A stretch of 64,000 bases of DNA from Anseranas semipalmata (Eukaryota; Chordata; Aves; Anseriformes; Anseranatidae): the NCBI GenBank assembly GCA_013399115.1, contig VXAA01001233.1, positions 1,197,407 through 1,261,406 of the forward strand, in the 5' to 3' direction. The translations under genes and the position numbers were made by a program. The notes under the pieces are model-generated. The model was not told the origin of the DNA. It did no database searches and was given only the letters and a program-made list of their open reading frames with translations. Shown here in pieces: positions 40,433 through 54,737 of the stretch; position 1 is the first letter of the stretch, and each line of letters opens with the position of its first letter.

Positions 40433-40801
40433 GAGCATCTTTCATAGGAGGTGAGGCTGAGCGAGCTGGGACTGCCCAGCCTGGAAAATAGATGGCTAAG
40501 GGGCGGGATCCTCCCCGTGTGGATAAATACCTGAAGGAGGGAAGAAGGCTCTCCTCAGTGGCACCCAGAGACAGGACAAGTGGCAAGGGGCACAAATTAA
40601 AACACGTGAAATTCCATCCGGTCATAAGAAAACACTTATTTACTGCGAGGGTGGTCACACACTGGAACAGGCTGCCCAGAGAGGCTGCAGAGCCTCCATC
40701 CTCCAAAAACCCAACTGGCCGCGTCCTGGGCAGCCACTCCCGCCTCAGCCATCCTGCGTGGGAGGTCTCGTCCCACCTCAGCCATCCTGGGATTCTCCGA
40801 G
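40433..40801 (+). mobile_element. CR1 LINE 3' fragment, sense on plus strand
   Basis: The sequence follows the familiar 3' end of avian CR1 non-LTR retrotransposons. Landmarks are CTGGGACTGCCCAGCCTGG, GTGTGGATAAATACCTGA, CTCCTCAGTGGCACCCAGAG, GAAATTCCATCCGGTCATAA, GTGGTCACACACTGGAACAG and a tail like CACCTCAGCCATCCTGGGAT. It covers the end of the reverse transcriptase region and the 3' UTR only. The element is 5'-truncated, as most CR1 copies are, and has substitutions and small deletions, so it is an old inactive copy. It is antisense to CACHD1. A 14-bp piece of its tail is present twice (40743-40756 and 40776-40789). Confidence 0.93.
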
Positions 40802-43800
40802 GACACAGTGTCAGTCCTACAGCCATGACCCCCCCCACCTAAATGCTGGATTCATCACCAGACTTTTACAAAAGCAGAAAAAGGTTAGTTTAATTTTCCT
40901 CTCTCTGACCTTGGCATTTGAAATCCCCCAGTCCTCTCTGTGAGCATTAAGGAAACAACATCTCACTTTGCTTAAGTGCTAACGAAAATAGAATTACTCA
41001 TCAAGCAGCACTGGAAATATCCTATTTCTCTTCTCATTTCTAAAACAGGAGTGGAGTGAGCTCAGGGAACAAGCTCGCTAACAGAACATTTATCTGACAA
41101 TTTCTCTCCATTATGTTTCATGAGCCAGAAGACCACCAGACATTATCAACAAGATTGAACAGACCTACAACAGAAGCAAACGCTGTATCCTGGGCCCCAA
41201 AAAACAACGTATGGATGCAAAGTAGCAACTACTTGCTAGGATGGTCAACCTGAAGAAGGTTTCTAGAGGAAACTGCTAGAGCCCATCGGAGTGAATCGCT
41301 AGCCCATCCAAGGCCAGTTGCCCTGCGGAGATAACGGACACCAACAGCAAGAGCAGCAGAGCTGACCAGGGAGCCAGCTCCCTGCTGGCTCCTGCTGGCC
41401 AGCATCCCCGCAGCCCCCAGGACCACCTCTCCCTCCTTCTTTCAGCGCTGCAGTCCAGCAGGAGTCACTCCTCCTTAAACAAAACCTCGCAGGAGCGCTC
41501 GCCCCACGGAGGCTGGCTGGTTCACCGCTCTTCCTTGTGTTTAACTTACCCCAGAACGTAGGAGGAGGCAGAGCAACCCGCCCGCAGAAAACTAATACAA
41601 GCTTTGGGAAAGAGCTGAGCCATTAGATGTTATCTGCTCACAGAAAAATTCAAAACTGAGACCGAGGAGAGGCTCATGAATTGAATTCCTACAGCACTTC
41701 AAAGCAATTTGTGCATGAATGCAAGCATTTATTCTTCTAATTAAAAAAGAAAAAAGCAAGTAAAAAAAGCAAGACATCATTTACATGAAAGGGGGGGAGT
41801 AAAAAAAAGAAAAGAAAAAACAAAAACGCCAGTGTTAATCAAGAGCAGAGCAGATTCCAACCCAGAAATGGGAGAGAAAGCTCAAGATTTAATGAGGGAA
41901 AGCGCCAAAGAAGAGCAAGGCTTGCCTCAGAGTCTTTTGTAGCCCAGTCTCACTCGAGCCAAAACTCACGCCAAGCCATCCCATGAGAATTTCTACAGCC
42001 AGACTTAGGGAGCAAAAATTATCAGATGTTTTGCAAAGCGCAGTCCTTTATCTTAAATCCTCATTGTTTTATAAACTGAGCAGGCTGCAAGCCAAGGGTG
42101 GGACACCAGAGGCCCGGACTACGGACTCGCAGAAGATGGAACAATTTAACTAATGAAGCCGCAGAGAAGCGAGATGACTCAGAGCTGAGTGACCTGCTCC
42201 CTGGCCAGACCTAGGCATGCTTGGTACCAACAGAAGGAGTTTGCTCATATTTTGCTTTTTCATGGCCTTATTTTGTTTTTACAAAGAACGTCTGCCTAAT
42301 AAAAAAGGAGGAAGATGGCCCTTTGGCATACCTCTCTTTTCCTGCTGGGTACTGCCAGCACAGACATGCAATATATTGTGCGTGTCCGTCTCTTCACACG
42401 AACACTAGAAAGTTCAAGTTTGCTTAACAGCATTCAGGTCCATGCTATTCATGTAGGTGCAATTATTTCAATTAAACAGATTCCGTGGCTGGACATCTAA
42501 GTACAAATTTTGGTAGATATTATATTGGTCTCCAAGACTGCCTGACAGATTCTGTTGTTATCGGGGAGTCTTTATTTAACCAGGGCTTCAAAACATAGAA
42601 GCAAGTTAGGTTCTGTTTCTTGCCACAACAGCAACTCTACCATAAATCATATTTCAAGAAGACTACATAGCACAAAAGACTTATGGGGAAAAAAAGTCAG
42701 AAAACAAGCCAGAATTTCTAATCTGCTGCTCTAATTATATGAAAATCGGCAAACCAGTATTTATCATCTTAAATAAAAATAACAAATACACACCATGAAA
42801 ACAATAGTGTCACTCGAAGTGGAACAGCCTAGAGTATTTCATAGCTGAAGATAATCATTCCAGACATCTAAAAGATATTTTTGCTGAAATTATTACAAAT
42901 ACACCTATCTTTCAAACACTCAGTAGCAAGAAATTATGCTGAATATCAATTTAAAAATCAGAGCATGCACTTTTCTGATGAACTGATTATCAATACTGAG
43001 ATGAATAGTACCTGAATTATTTCTGTCTTTGAAAATGGATGTTACAAATTAGCAGTTGAAATTTCTAGCATTTCCCTCTCGCCCCAAATCTCTACCAGTA
43101 TTTCACCCCTCTGAAGACAAGACCTCAGATTACAGTGCAGGATTTGCTCGTTTCCAGCCATGCACCTTTTTCAGCCAGTCAGTGGAATAGCTTTTTGCAA
43201 CTATTTCAACATATCAGATACTCATCACCATGTGGTCGGATTCCTGCGGTTTCACATTAAAGCCATACGACCTCAGCATTGCTGCAGGAGGAGCTTTCTG
43301 CCAGGGCTGGCCCAGCGCTGCCAGTGTTCACCACGCAGTTTTCAAGAGCAACGCACTGTTTTCAGCTACAGCAGACCTGCACTGCTATGAGCTTCTGGCT
43401 TCTGTAAGCTGTCACTGGTTTGGGTTTTGTATTGGTTTTAACAAGTCTTTGCAAAACATACTCGTCCTAGGATAATTAATGCTGGTCATTTGATGAGCGC
43501 ACCAAATACGTGCAAATTGATAGCACTGAACAGAAATATTATTTAGCTTTTAAAGGTAAATCAAATATATTTCAGCATGATTCCTTTTCACTTACTGAAA
43601 GAGACATAATTATTTAAAAGATAAAGACTAATTCTTCTAATTTATATTTGAGTTTACAGATGCACATTCCTGAATTCCTCTTCTAACTTAAAGGCAGGCC
43701 AATACTCAGTATCTGTTCTCCTTCAGCCCTTGAAAAGAGTGCTCTTATTTGTTTTGAAAGTCGAACTGCTTTGTGAAAATGCTACGAAAAGGAGAAAGAA

Positions 43801-43810
43801 CACTAAGTTG

Positions 43811-43841
43811 TGTTTTTTTGTTTGTTTGTTTTTTGTTTTAA
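43811..43841. repeat. GTTT-type simple repeat
   Basis: T runs and GTTT units over about 30 nt in the first intron. Confidence 0.85.
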
Positions 43842-44280
43842 GATTACCAAAAGAAAAGAAACTTTTTTTTTTTTAATCCTTCAACTGAACTGGCTAGCCC
43901 AGCGGCACAGCACAGCTCTGCGGGACAGGAGCCTGCAGAGGACGCTGCGCTGGCGGCTCCCACGTCCCCTGCCATCACCCCACTGTCCTGCTCTACAGAC
44001 CTTCACAAAGGAAAAGCATGTTTCCTGTTAGACTTCACCATTTGTCAAAACATGTAAATAACCCATCCACCTTGCAAAAGTGAACTGCCGAATAACCTAC
44101 TGCAAGGAGTTACCTTTTATAAGTCACTGGGTTTGACAGTCAAGGTGAAAAAGCGGAAACTTGAAGAGTCAAAACTGTACAGCACCTTCACATGCAGACC
44201 ATTAACGACACAAAAAGGACTGCCTAGTTTTGAAATAGAGTTCACAGTCTTCCTCACACGAACTATCCTTATACACTCCT

Positions 44281-44302
44281 GGAGATGCAAGCGTGCATCT
44301 CC
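44281..44302. repeat. Short perfect inverted repeat
   Basis: GGAGATGCA and TGCATCTCC flank a 4-nt loop (AGCG), in the first intron. Nothing nearby suggests a function. Confidence 0.85.
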
Positions 44303-46149
44303 ATCAGGCGCTTTAAACCAGTTATCCTCCGGCTGCCAGGGCTTTTCCATCATTCTACGCTCGCTAAGGTAGAAGTTTCTCTCTGCGCGGTTACAATAAG
44401 TTCAAGTTTTTAAGGGACTACATCAATATGTGATCTTGTAATATGGTTATCACCCCAGTCTCCTGCAAAATTCAACTCTGCTTGGAAAAACTACACATCT
44501 CTGAACAGGCTGGACTTTCAATGCTGCCAAAGATATCACTGAAAAATACAGAAAAACATGCAAGAAAAATCACAATGCAAAAAGCTGCAAAGCCAAGGAA
44601 CGAGAAAAAAAGAGAAAGAAAACAGGTTTCAGGATGTTTAGAAACAGCCTAGGGTTTTATTTATTTTAAAGATAGCATTAGTTTTTTCCTCTACTTTGTT
44701 TTTTTCCCCTGATGCAACCTTCCGGACCCTGAGGAGATGAGAGCAGACCAGACTGAGATCGGCACTATCCCAGCTGTAAAGGACAGAAAGAAAATCTAGA
44801 ATTGACTGACATCAAATTTAAGTCTTGCAACCTGAAAAAACACATAGAAGCCATGCAAGGTAATTACTACAAAGCTACAAGCATGGTCCTGGGATCCTGC
44901 ACGTCCACACAAGCTTGCAATTTATGGCCAACATCACACAACACTGCGAGGTCAGGAGGAATGCAGCAGACAAGAGAACTCGGGAGCAGATTTCCACGGT
45001 AAAAAAAGAAGTTAAACTGGAGGGAACCAACTTTTCAAAAGAAAACAAAACATAAACAACCTTGGAAATGCATTACAGTAATATTAATTCCTTTTATAAT
45101 TTGCTGTCATTGACAGTTGGGTTGTACCTATTAGAAAGATCAAAAAGGACTCATGCATACACACATTGTTAAAATTAAAACAATGACAGAAGCAATTACT
45201 ATTTTTCATTCCTTCTGTAAATATTATTACAAGCTGCTTTTTCACAAAATGCAAACCATAAAGTGAGCTCCGTTGCTCCTGTCAAATGAACACAATTAAA
45301 ACAATTTCTGTTTCAAAAGAGAAGACAATTACTTGACCTTTCTGTAAATCTCAGTTCACGTTTAACTTTGTCTAAATGAAATATTTTTGCACCTCTAGAG
45401 AAAAGACTGCTCATTTGCTCAGAATAAATCTCGCTGTGATTTCCTTCAGAAGATACTACTTACATGAACACTCTTATTTAAGAAGCCCTCATGCTGATTG
45501 TGCATACAGTGTCATCTTCATTAAGAATAATCAAGAATCCCTAGGCAGACATTTGCACTTGGACTGATAAAATCTCAATGGTTCACAGTGTTGCAAGGTT
45601 TCCTAACATTCATCCATATTTAATTTTTTGAGGATGCTTCACTGCACATGAAAACCCCTTTGACTGGTAAATATTTTAAATTAGGATGTTTAATGTCAGC
45701 TTCTTCCTCAAAATAGTATTTTCTTTTCAGTAAATCCTCCAAGCTTTCATTTGTTAGAGTAAATTTTATCCAAATTCAGAAATCCAAGATGTCCATGAAA
45801 AGCCTATACTTGCATTAGAAAAAACAGTATTTTACTAATACCTGTATTTCCCAAACTTTTAAAGCCCTAGATAACAATACCAGTCTTCAGGAACACACGA
45901 TCAGCTGCGCTGAGCAGGCATCAACACACTGCTCTGCTGGGAGCCCAGCCGGGTGCGGCACTCGCTCAGAATTACGTGCCCAAAATTATTTTGTTGCCTT
46001 CCTGAGGAAATAAGAGCAAACGAAAGTTCACACAGGCGGGATTCAACTTCCCTGGCGCTATCTCATCACCGAACAAAACGACTGCACCTGCAGACTTCCA
46101 CAGTCGCGCATTTCTGTGGATTACATCAACAAGAGGAAAACAGCTCCTT

Positions 46150-46320
46150 CGGGTTGTGACCGCGAGCAGCAGCACGCACGCAGCGGCACAAACTCGCGCT
46201 GAAGCACACCCGGGCAGCACCTAGGGCTGGGGGAGGCACACGCAAGGCAAGCGGTGGCGGCTGTCCACCTCGGTCGTCACCGCTGAATGTTCTCCATCAC
46301 ACGCAGGTAACGGCGGCCCT
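46150..46320. other. CpG-rich patch in the first intron
   Basis: A short GC-rich stretch with repeated CpGs, such as GACCGCGAGCAGCAGCACGC. No exon, start codon or known motif could be assigned. Confidence 0.35.
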
Positions 46321-47122
46321 CGGGAAGCTCTGACTGCTGCGTTATTTCCAGAGCTAAAACGGAGCAAGAAGAAAGGCCAGAGCTGCCCACGCGTTTCCCC
46401 GGGCAGGGTAACAGAACTGACTGGCAAACCTGAAATTGAATTACGGATTTAAGGTTGTATGGAGACAGCCTCCAACTTGGCAACTTAAATACATTCCCTT
46501 TCTTTTGCTTTTCCGTGCAATTATCTATGTATTGCATATATGTCTGAAGACATAGAAATGACTCTGTAATCCACTTTTGTTTCAGGATTAGTGAGTTCAG
46601 ACACCAAGGAGAAATAAAGGCATTAACAGTACTTTGAATACAGACAGAACTGAAGCAGATTAATGCTTCTCAGAGAACGAATATTCCTGATGTCAAACAC
46701 AGTTACTGCCATGCTGGTATCAGCATTTGACAGCCAGAAAGTGAAAGAAAATATAATTTATTGGACTGGAAATTTTTCATTATGTCGATATTGATAAATT
46801 ATCTTAATAAATTAATGAATAGATTTTAACTTTAAGAAATTAATAAATGGCTGATACTCACAATTTGATTTCACCTCCCTGTTTTGACATGCCATCTGTA
46901 TTTTAACTTCCAAAAGCCTTCCATGACACAGTTCAAACGCATGTTTTCAGTACATCATCTTCGCTACACAGAAACACCTGGAGCTGACAGGTAACTTGTT
47001 CCAGCACCACTTCAGTCATGGAGAAAAACAGGCTTACAAAAAAAATTAAGTGTAAGGGAAAAGGGGATTTCTTCACTTAAAAATTATTTTAAGTTCAAGT
47101 GAAGTTAAGTTCAATCTAATAT

Positions 47123-47138
47123 ATACATATATATGTAT
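47123..47138. repeat. 16-bp perfect palindrome
   Basis: ATACATATATATGTAT reads identically on both strands. It is AT-only apart from one C/G pair and lies in a TA-rich spot, so it may be a microsatellite remnant. Confidence 0.8.
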
Positions 47139-50100
47139 TTCTTGAAATTAAGGTAAATCCAGTTGAAAACACTTCACCCAGCACGCCAGCTCCTGGGAGC
47201 AACCAAAGGATTACTGGTGGAGAGCCTCCTGCACCCCTTGGATGCACAGAGATCTGCAGCAGATCCCCCTGCAAGCGGCCCCTGAACAGGAGCCTGCAGC
47301 TCGGGCATACGCCTCGAGGAGAACGCCCAAAAGCCATTGCTTGTTACCTAAAAACGAATATTTTAAGGGAGTTTACAGTTGTCACATATGAAGAAAAATA
47401 TATAATGTGTAAACTGCACTACGGTGTTACATTTGAAACTTAAAACTTACAGAACTTAACTCCTGGTGTTGCAACCCACACTTCTGTCTCACCTCCCCAT
47501 CTGACTTTGATTCTTCTAAGTCTGTTCACTCTTAAATAAAGCAAGGATACAAGCACAAGGCCAAGGGTACAAGATCAAAAATACCAGGGAAAATAAAAGT
47601 TCAAAAGATTCCAGAAACATGAGGTATCTCCTAATTTAGAGGTCATACAACACAGTACAATGAAGTAATGGCATGTACTTCAGGGTTAGAACTAAGGGTT
47701 CCAAAAAATAAGTCATTTAATATTGAATTTCTTGAAAAGAAAAAAAAAAATCTTCTGAAAACTCTGAAAATCATACCTCCATGCAAGGTAAGGTCCTTTC
47801 TCTACAGTGCCCGACAAAACATTCAATCAATGTTTCAACAGCGCAGCGTTCTCCTAATTCACTCTACGACCTACAAATGGATGGGTAAGTGGCAAGATGG
47901 GGCGGCTGCATCTTACAGCGGTGGATTCACAGACTTTCACACCATTTTTTAGGATTAAAATTATGATGTGGCAATTGTAACAGCATCACCGAGTACGAAG
48001 TAAACTGCACCGATTCACACTTGCATCCTGAGCATTTCTGGGCGACATCTGCGGCTTTCTGACATCTGCCAGCATCTGTCAGAGCTGCACGCCTCTGCTG
48101 GCAGCGGTGCCAGCTGCTTCCGTGCTTGAATTCTCACCGCACAGAGTGAAATTTCCAGTATGAGCATTATCTAATAAAAACATAAATTATCCGGACAGAA
48201 AATGTACCGCAGTATGTACTCAATTCCACATGTTAAGAATTACGAGGTGGTGACCTTCACATCAAACTATTAGAAAGTGGAATGCTAACCAAATCCTTCC
48301 TAAGTATGCAGCATATAGCCAAGAAATATCCGAGTGTATCATCTAAAGAATAACGACAATTACAGAAGTTTAAAAACAAGTTATAAAGGTATCCTATTCA
48401 ATAAACGGATTACTCACTAGTTGCTTATGTTAATTCAATATTTTTTGCGTTTATTTGCAACCAATGTCTACCTGTTCAGAACCACACGCTATCATTCATA
48501 TAAAAGTGATCTGAAAAGCTGATGTCTTGCTGCAAGCTGTCCCTCTATTCAACTACAGCAGCAAGGACACAGAGGTTTGCTTCAAAGCATGAACATCAGA
48601 GCAAAACCTTTACAATCCTTTTCAAAGTCTAGAACGCATTTGCATGACAAAATTTAACAATTACAAGGACTTCGAATTTGTTTTTTTATTTCATTATACC
48701 AGCCATACTCAGAATGAAGCAGGGAGTCATTTCCAGTCCTGCTTTGGTTTGGTTTGTCAGCTCTGCAGTGCTTGGGAAGGTTTACTTGCTTGATCCTAGA
48801 GCACTAACAATTCAGAGTTCCCCTTTTCCAAACCCGAATTAAATGCATACCTTCCTCCTGCCCTTCCTACGCTTTTGCCATGCGACTCCGCATAACACTC
48901 CTTGCTCAGTCCCCCAGAAGTCCTTGGGAACGTTTCTGGTTTAATTTTGCTCGTGCAAAATGCAGTCTACAGAAAAGCAATTATAAAAGGGCTGTAAAAC
49001 ATGAATGAACCGTTGTTATCTTTGTGTATTACTTGCAAAGAGAAGCAGTCATCTTTAATCTAGATATATTAAAAGGTAATTTCAGATGCAACACCTGCCC
49101 GCTCCTCCAAGCTGTACTTTTATAAGGGAACTTTCAGTGCTCCTCTCGCTCAAAACAAACATACATAAGAGACTCCTTATATAAAAAAGCCAGCAAATGC
49201 ATAAAGTATAGAAGAAACTAGGGGAAGGAAGGTTTCCGAATTACTTTTTCCAAGTATTTCTTCTTGAAAGAATGGACAACATAAGACGAGCAGTTTCTAC
49301 ACTGCCAGTGCCACCTGAAGTTCACAACGCACATAGCCAGGTTTACATCAGGAGTTTGCCAAGTCTGGCTCAAGCACCAAAGCAGAACAGTAGAGTGTAT
49401 GTAGGGGAAAACAAACGAGCAAAAAACCAACAAAACAACAACAAAAACCAACCCTGCAAGACTCAACTGCTAAGTCATAATGTAAACATATATAGGTTAA
49501 AAAAAAAAGTAGTGCTCTGAGCATTGACTGCATCTCTCAGGAGCAGAAGGCATGAAGCATGCGGTAGGCTTTTCCAGCAAACAGAAATTTGAAGAGGACC
49601 TTCCAGCTGCTCTCAGCACCGTTTTCGTGCAGCAATACTTGATATTTGGGAGCTCTCCTGAAGGAAGCCACCTCCTCTCTGGTCAGCACCAACCTGCACC
49701 GACCCCCAGGTCCTGGGTTGGTTTGCACAACCTTCTCCTCTGCTGCTGCACACTACAGCCAATTGAAATGCCACCAAATCCAAGGACAACATTTCAGAAA
49801 CTGTTTTGAAAACCCTCACACAAATTTTGGGCACAAACAATAATTCCAAGGTCCACTTTTTTGCTCATTAAGTTCTTTCTGGATGAAAGGAAACTGAAAG
49901 GTGTGCTTCGAACATGAACCTACCGCACGCTCAGCCCATGGGATCGGGCTAGAACTAGCTCACAGCAGACGCGTGGATATCAGGTCCTCAGCATCAGCTA
50001 TTTTGCCCCACAGATCTGCCCCTGCTGTGCTGAAATAAGACATACCCCCAGCAAGAGGCCTGGAGGAGGCACTACAGCTGTGATGGGGCTTGCACTTCAA

Positions 50101-50796
50101 GCAGGATGAAAAGCTTTTCTCTCATGGTAAAGCCTGAACTCAGTTTTGAAACCTGTGCTGATAAGCCTTGATAAAGCATTATTTCCTTCTGATTTAACAG
50201 AACAAAGTTCTGCCTTAAAAACCTTTCATAGGGTTCTTTAAATGATTTCCCCTGGTGCTCTGTAAATCTTTGTTACAAATACTCTCAACATCTTTTTTTC
50301 CCCGATCACATCTCAGACAAAAGCATTTCACAAGTTCTGAACGCCACTACCCAACCCAAGCGATGCCAAAACACCACCAAACACCATTTCAGTCATTTCA
50401 TGAGCTACACTCGGCCCTGGAAATCCAAGACAGCTGATTCTTGGTGCGTGCACGCTGGTGAGCCGCCAGGATCCCCGGATGGAAGCACACGGCCCAAAAC
50501 CCGCGCATGTAGGATGCTGGCACGGCACGCAGCCCGGGGACCCCGCACCACTGGCTCCGCTCTCACCTCGGATCCACTCGCGAGCACAAGGCAGGACCAC
50601 ACGACGCCAAGCATATGCCAACCTGCACGTGAAAAGCCACGGACGGGTCAAAGCGTTCACAATTTTGGGCAGGATGCATACGCAAAACACTTGGCAATAT
50701 TTAAAAATAATGCTTTCTCATTAAGAAGGCTCTGTATGCCCACAAGATTAAGTAAGGCATCCCTGAGATGCACACAAGCTATTCGATGCTGAGTGT

Positions 50797-50820
50797 ATTT
50801 TCCAACCTACAAATCTATGA
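50797..50820 (+). mobile_element. Possible CR1 3' tail remnant
   Basis: TTTTCCAACCTACAAATCTATGA, written here across 50798-50820, resembles the CR1 end (TTCCAACC, a short spacer, then a TTCTATGA-like octamer). Only about 24 bp match by eye and the sequence upstream is not clearly CR1, so chance similarity is possible. Confidence 0.35.
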
Positions 50821-52248
50821 CACGTCCACTAACAGCCTAACTAACAACAGATTGCTGATATAAGGCATAAGGGTCTTTCTACATGTCTCCTACTATACTA
50901 AACGCTAACGAGCAAACCCTCCACTTTATGCTGTGCAAACACAAATAGCTAAAAACAATTTTCGATCTATTTTGTCGCTGTGCACACTTCACTCTCAAAC
51001 ACCCAGTCCTGAAGTTCAATCCCAGTGCTCAACCAGCTACACCACCAGCAGCAGGGCAAGAAGGCATCGCCTCTCAATGTACTCCTCACACCAAAACAAA
51101 TGAGAATAAGCCTCCGAAGGACAAAGGCTTTGAGACTGGTATGTAACATCACACAATTATTCTTGACCCAAAGGGTGTAGTTCCATGCACACAGGCGCAA
51201 GCAGCAAAGCTGCCGTACGAAACGCCTGCCTTCACGCTTCTGCTGCGGGTCACTGTCCCCTTCAGCTAGTCAGAAATTCAGAAATTATCACACAGCATGT
51301 TGCAAGAAAGACAACTGCTAGGAACAGTAGTTATCCGTGTGTGGGAGTGGTACAGCTGACAAAATATAAAGTCAATCAGGCAGTTTTAAAGGCCAATGCT
51401 CATTTACTCATTGCTTTGCACTTTGCTGGAAGCATACAAGATATCTACAATGTAAATAAATCACATTTGCAAGACCCTGGAGGCACTTGCACCACTGCAC
51501 TGATATAAAGGAGTGCTAGTGAAAATGAGACCTGGGTTCCCATCTTTTCCTTTCTCTTCCCTGTAGCTAAACCATATTTTGCTTAGTCTTGGATTTGCTG
51601 TACAGCCTCCCAAATAGCTGCATTTAAGACAAACAGTTCAACAAACAGTTATTTATACCTGTTCTACCTGTCCCAAAGATAAATGTTTGAAAAATGTGCA
51701 AAAAAAAAAAAAGGTTCCTTATTCCCCGCCTGCTAAATGCTTTCCAGAGAAAGTACACGTGAGAATAAATGCATTTTAACAGGGCTCCAGCAGCAGCATC
51801 TGTTTGAACTCTCATTTTTCTTACCATTGAATTTCAAAGTTATAATAGTAAAATCCCTGCTTCTGGAACACATTGCTAGCATTTTTAGTTTTCAGGTTGG
51901 TTTCATTTAATTGCAAGCGGAACAGGCTTGGTACCAGAAAGGGGCAGGGATGATCCACTGGGAGGCAGAAGCCACAGGACTGTCACAGCCGCACGGAACA
52001 TGCCGCCCTCTGCCCAGGAATGACATCCGATCAACTGCATTTTATTTCGGCCTCTCACAGCGCGCGTGTAAAGGCACAGGCAGAAGCTTGGATTTTAGAA
52101 TTTCTAAGTGCACAGAAGTTTCAGCTACAAACACTGCAACTGGGCGGTGATGCTCTAGGCACGCTGTGATCGTGGCAGCATGCTCCGTGCTGCGTTCATA
52201 AGGTAACTATTCTCAATTTTTGAAGTTAGGGCACACTTATCTATTTCT

Positions 52249-52285
52249 CAAAATTCTCACACAATATTCACCAAAATTCTCACAC
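52249..52285. repeat. 14-bp direct repeat
   Basis: CAAAATTCTCACAC occurs at 52249-52262 and again at 52272-52285, a small local duplication. Confidence 0.85.
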
Positions 52286-54721
52286 TAAACACAATCTTAA
52301 AGGCTCTGCCAGCGGAGGGAGTTGGTGAAAACCCACCAGGATCATTACACCAGAAAACCCTGACGTTACACAGAGCAGCCGCTGCCCTCCTGCAAGGAGC
52401 ACGATTAGCGCGTCGGTTTAATTTCTGTGCATCGCTTAAGCCCACCTGCACTCCCGCCGTGTCGGATCGCAGCACGCTCTCCCTGTATTAATTTTACATT
52501 CTCCTCTCTCGCAGACAGGCAGGGAGCTAACGAGCAGTCCCCAAGGCTTAGTCTGAAGAGAAAAACTGGCATATAGTCAGGCACTGCGACCACAGCTGTT
52601 GCCTAGTAAAATCTTCATATGAGAAGGCAGAGGAGCTGCCCAACGCTAGCAGTCAAGCTGGTTTTAGAAGCTTTTATTTATTTATGTTAAACCAGCTGTT
52701 TCAGATGGTAAGCTGCTTCCTTACCGTTTCAGAAGTTATGAACACATAACGGTGAAGCGAGAAGGTCTTACTTCGACCAGCCAGAGCCGTGCCAAATTCC
52801 TCCAGACCCATCTCCTGTTGGTCGTTCACCCATGGTGCAGCAGATTTTTAGGCTCACGAACCATTAAAGTCTTTGTGAAAGACCAGCAACTGGCTGGATT
52901 AGATAGCTTTCACTGGTGAGATCCTAATCTCTTGCATTCAAAAAAGGATTGCTTTGATACACGAGATAAAAAAAACAGACTATTTCCATTAGACTGAAGT
53001 ATGCCAACCAAGATAGCATATTCTGAAAAAAAAAATTAAAAAAAAATCAGAAGAACAAAACAGTGAATGGAAATAGCACTAACCAGCTAGCAACGTTTAC
53101 AAGACCAGCAAGGTCCCAAGACAACAGCGTCCTCAAAACATTCCTACAACCATTTTACCTTCCAGGTACTCAAAAGTTCATGGTCAAATAAGCATAACCC
53201 ACACAGAACAGCAACAAATGGATTAGATAAGGCAATTAACTTCTCCATCCAGACAGAATAACACCTCCTGAAGAAGAAAGCCATGAAAACCCAACTGCTC
53301 ATGAAAGCCCAGCCTGATCTTAGGGTGGCAGAGAGGAGTCATGTTTTACCGTAGTCACGTCCTCCTGGGTGCAGCAGCTTGGAAAGAGCCCGAGGAGCCC
53401 TGGGGACGGACCACGTGCCTGGTGGCAGTGGAGGGGCAAGCGAGGTCCTCTCCTCTGGGCAGGCAGCCTCAGCTCCGCTGCTTTTGTAACCCTCCTGAAC
53501 ACACGGCTTGCCTCTGCAACTAAGCCACAAGGCTGCACGACGAGTCAGCTTGACAGATCCCCAGTGAAAATAAAGCAGGTTCTCATCCGCTTGCTCTGCA
53601 GCCTTGCAAACCCTAGACCTCTCACGGCCAGAGTACGTGCCCAGAGAAGCATCTCCTCCTCCACGAGGTTGGATGTGCCGTCACCTGCCGATGCACCAAC
53701 CACTGCCTGGGGCTGAATCCACAGCTCAAGTTATTTGCTACCTGCTTCGTCGGAGTAAGTCTGAAAACTCATTCAATACGATTGTAAGTTAAGATTTTCA
53801 TGAAATTAAAACAACATTTAAAACCTAGTCTCTCACTTCATTATCTGGATAGGACAATTTCACGGAGTTTAAGAAAAAGAAGTCATCGACTATATTGTTC
53901 TAAGGAAGAGAAAACTCAACAGCATAAGACATACAGATGCTCTAGTAGAAGCAAACACTACTTTACTTAGAAACTGCACTCTCATCAGTCACGTCTTGCC
54001 TTATTACTCTACTTATTACTTGTAAGTCCTTATTACTTCAGGACTTGTCCCTCAAATCAAGAATAGATGCTGGACACCACTTAGTAACAGGCTCGTACGT
54101 TTATTGACTTAAAACACTTACTTCTGGAGGAGAAATAAGTTACCCAGACACACGGTGTTCCCAAACCGAGTGGGAGGGAGAAGGGAAAAATGAACAGGAG
54201 ACTGGACTATATGACCTGTACTCTCATTTTCTATCCAGTTACATGAAGAACCTGCACTCGCACCATATTGTCGAGTGCCAGAAAGTAAAACAAACTTCAT
54301 TTAAAACTGAATATCAAGCATTTAATCTGCTTTATTACCCAAGATTCAAACAATTTATCAAAAAAGCCCTTCTGCTAAGTATTTCACTCTATTATAAAAA
54401 TATAATTTTGTCATGTCTTGGAAGGTTACTCCAGCACGGAGATTACATCTGCATTAATACCCTGATCAGCATCCCAATTATCGTCAGAAGACACGTCTTG
54501 GATTTAAATCTATGTTCCAAAAAAGATCCATTTCTATATGCTAGTTTTGCACTGTAACATGTTGAACACGTTGCAACGCAAGAGGAGGAGGAGGGAAATC
54601 CATGGGCTCCACTCGAGGAGCTGCAGTAAGAGCAGGAGGCACAGCTGGCGGCACCCTGCCCCAGCCAGCACGCCAGGCGTGCAGCTTCACAGGTAGGAAC
54701 ACACTGAGCAAAGGAAACAGG

Positions 54722-54737
54722 AAAAAAAAAAAAAAAA
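54722..54737. repeat. Poly-A run (16 nt)
   Basis: Sixteen A following GAAACAGG, in the first intron. Confidence 0.85.

Noticed and set aside
40492..40842. A 116-codon plus-strand open frame
   Set aside because: It lies almost wholly in the 3' end of a CR1 element and is not a host gene.
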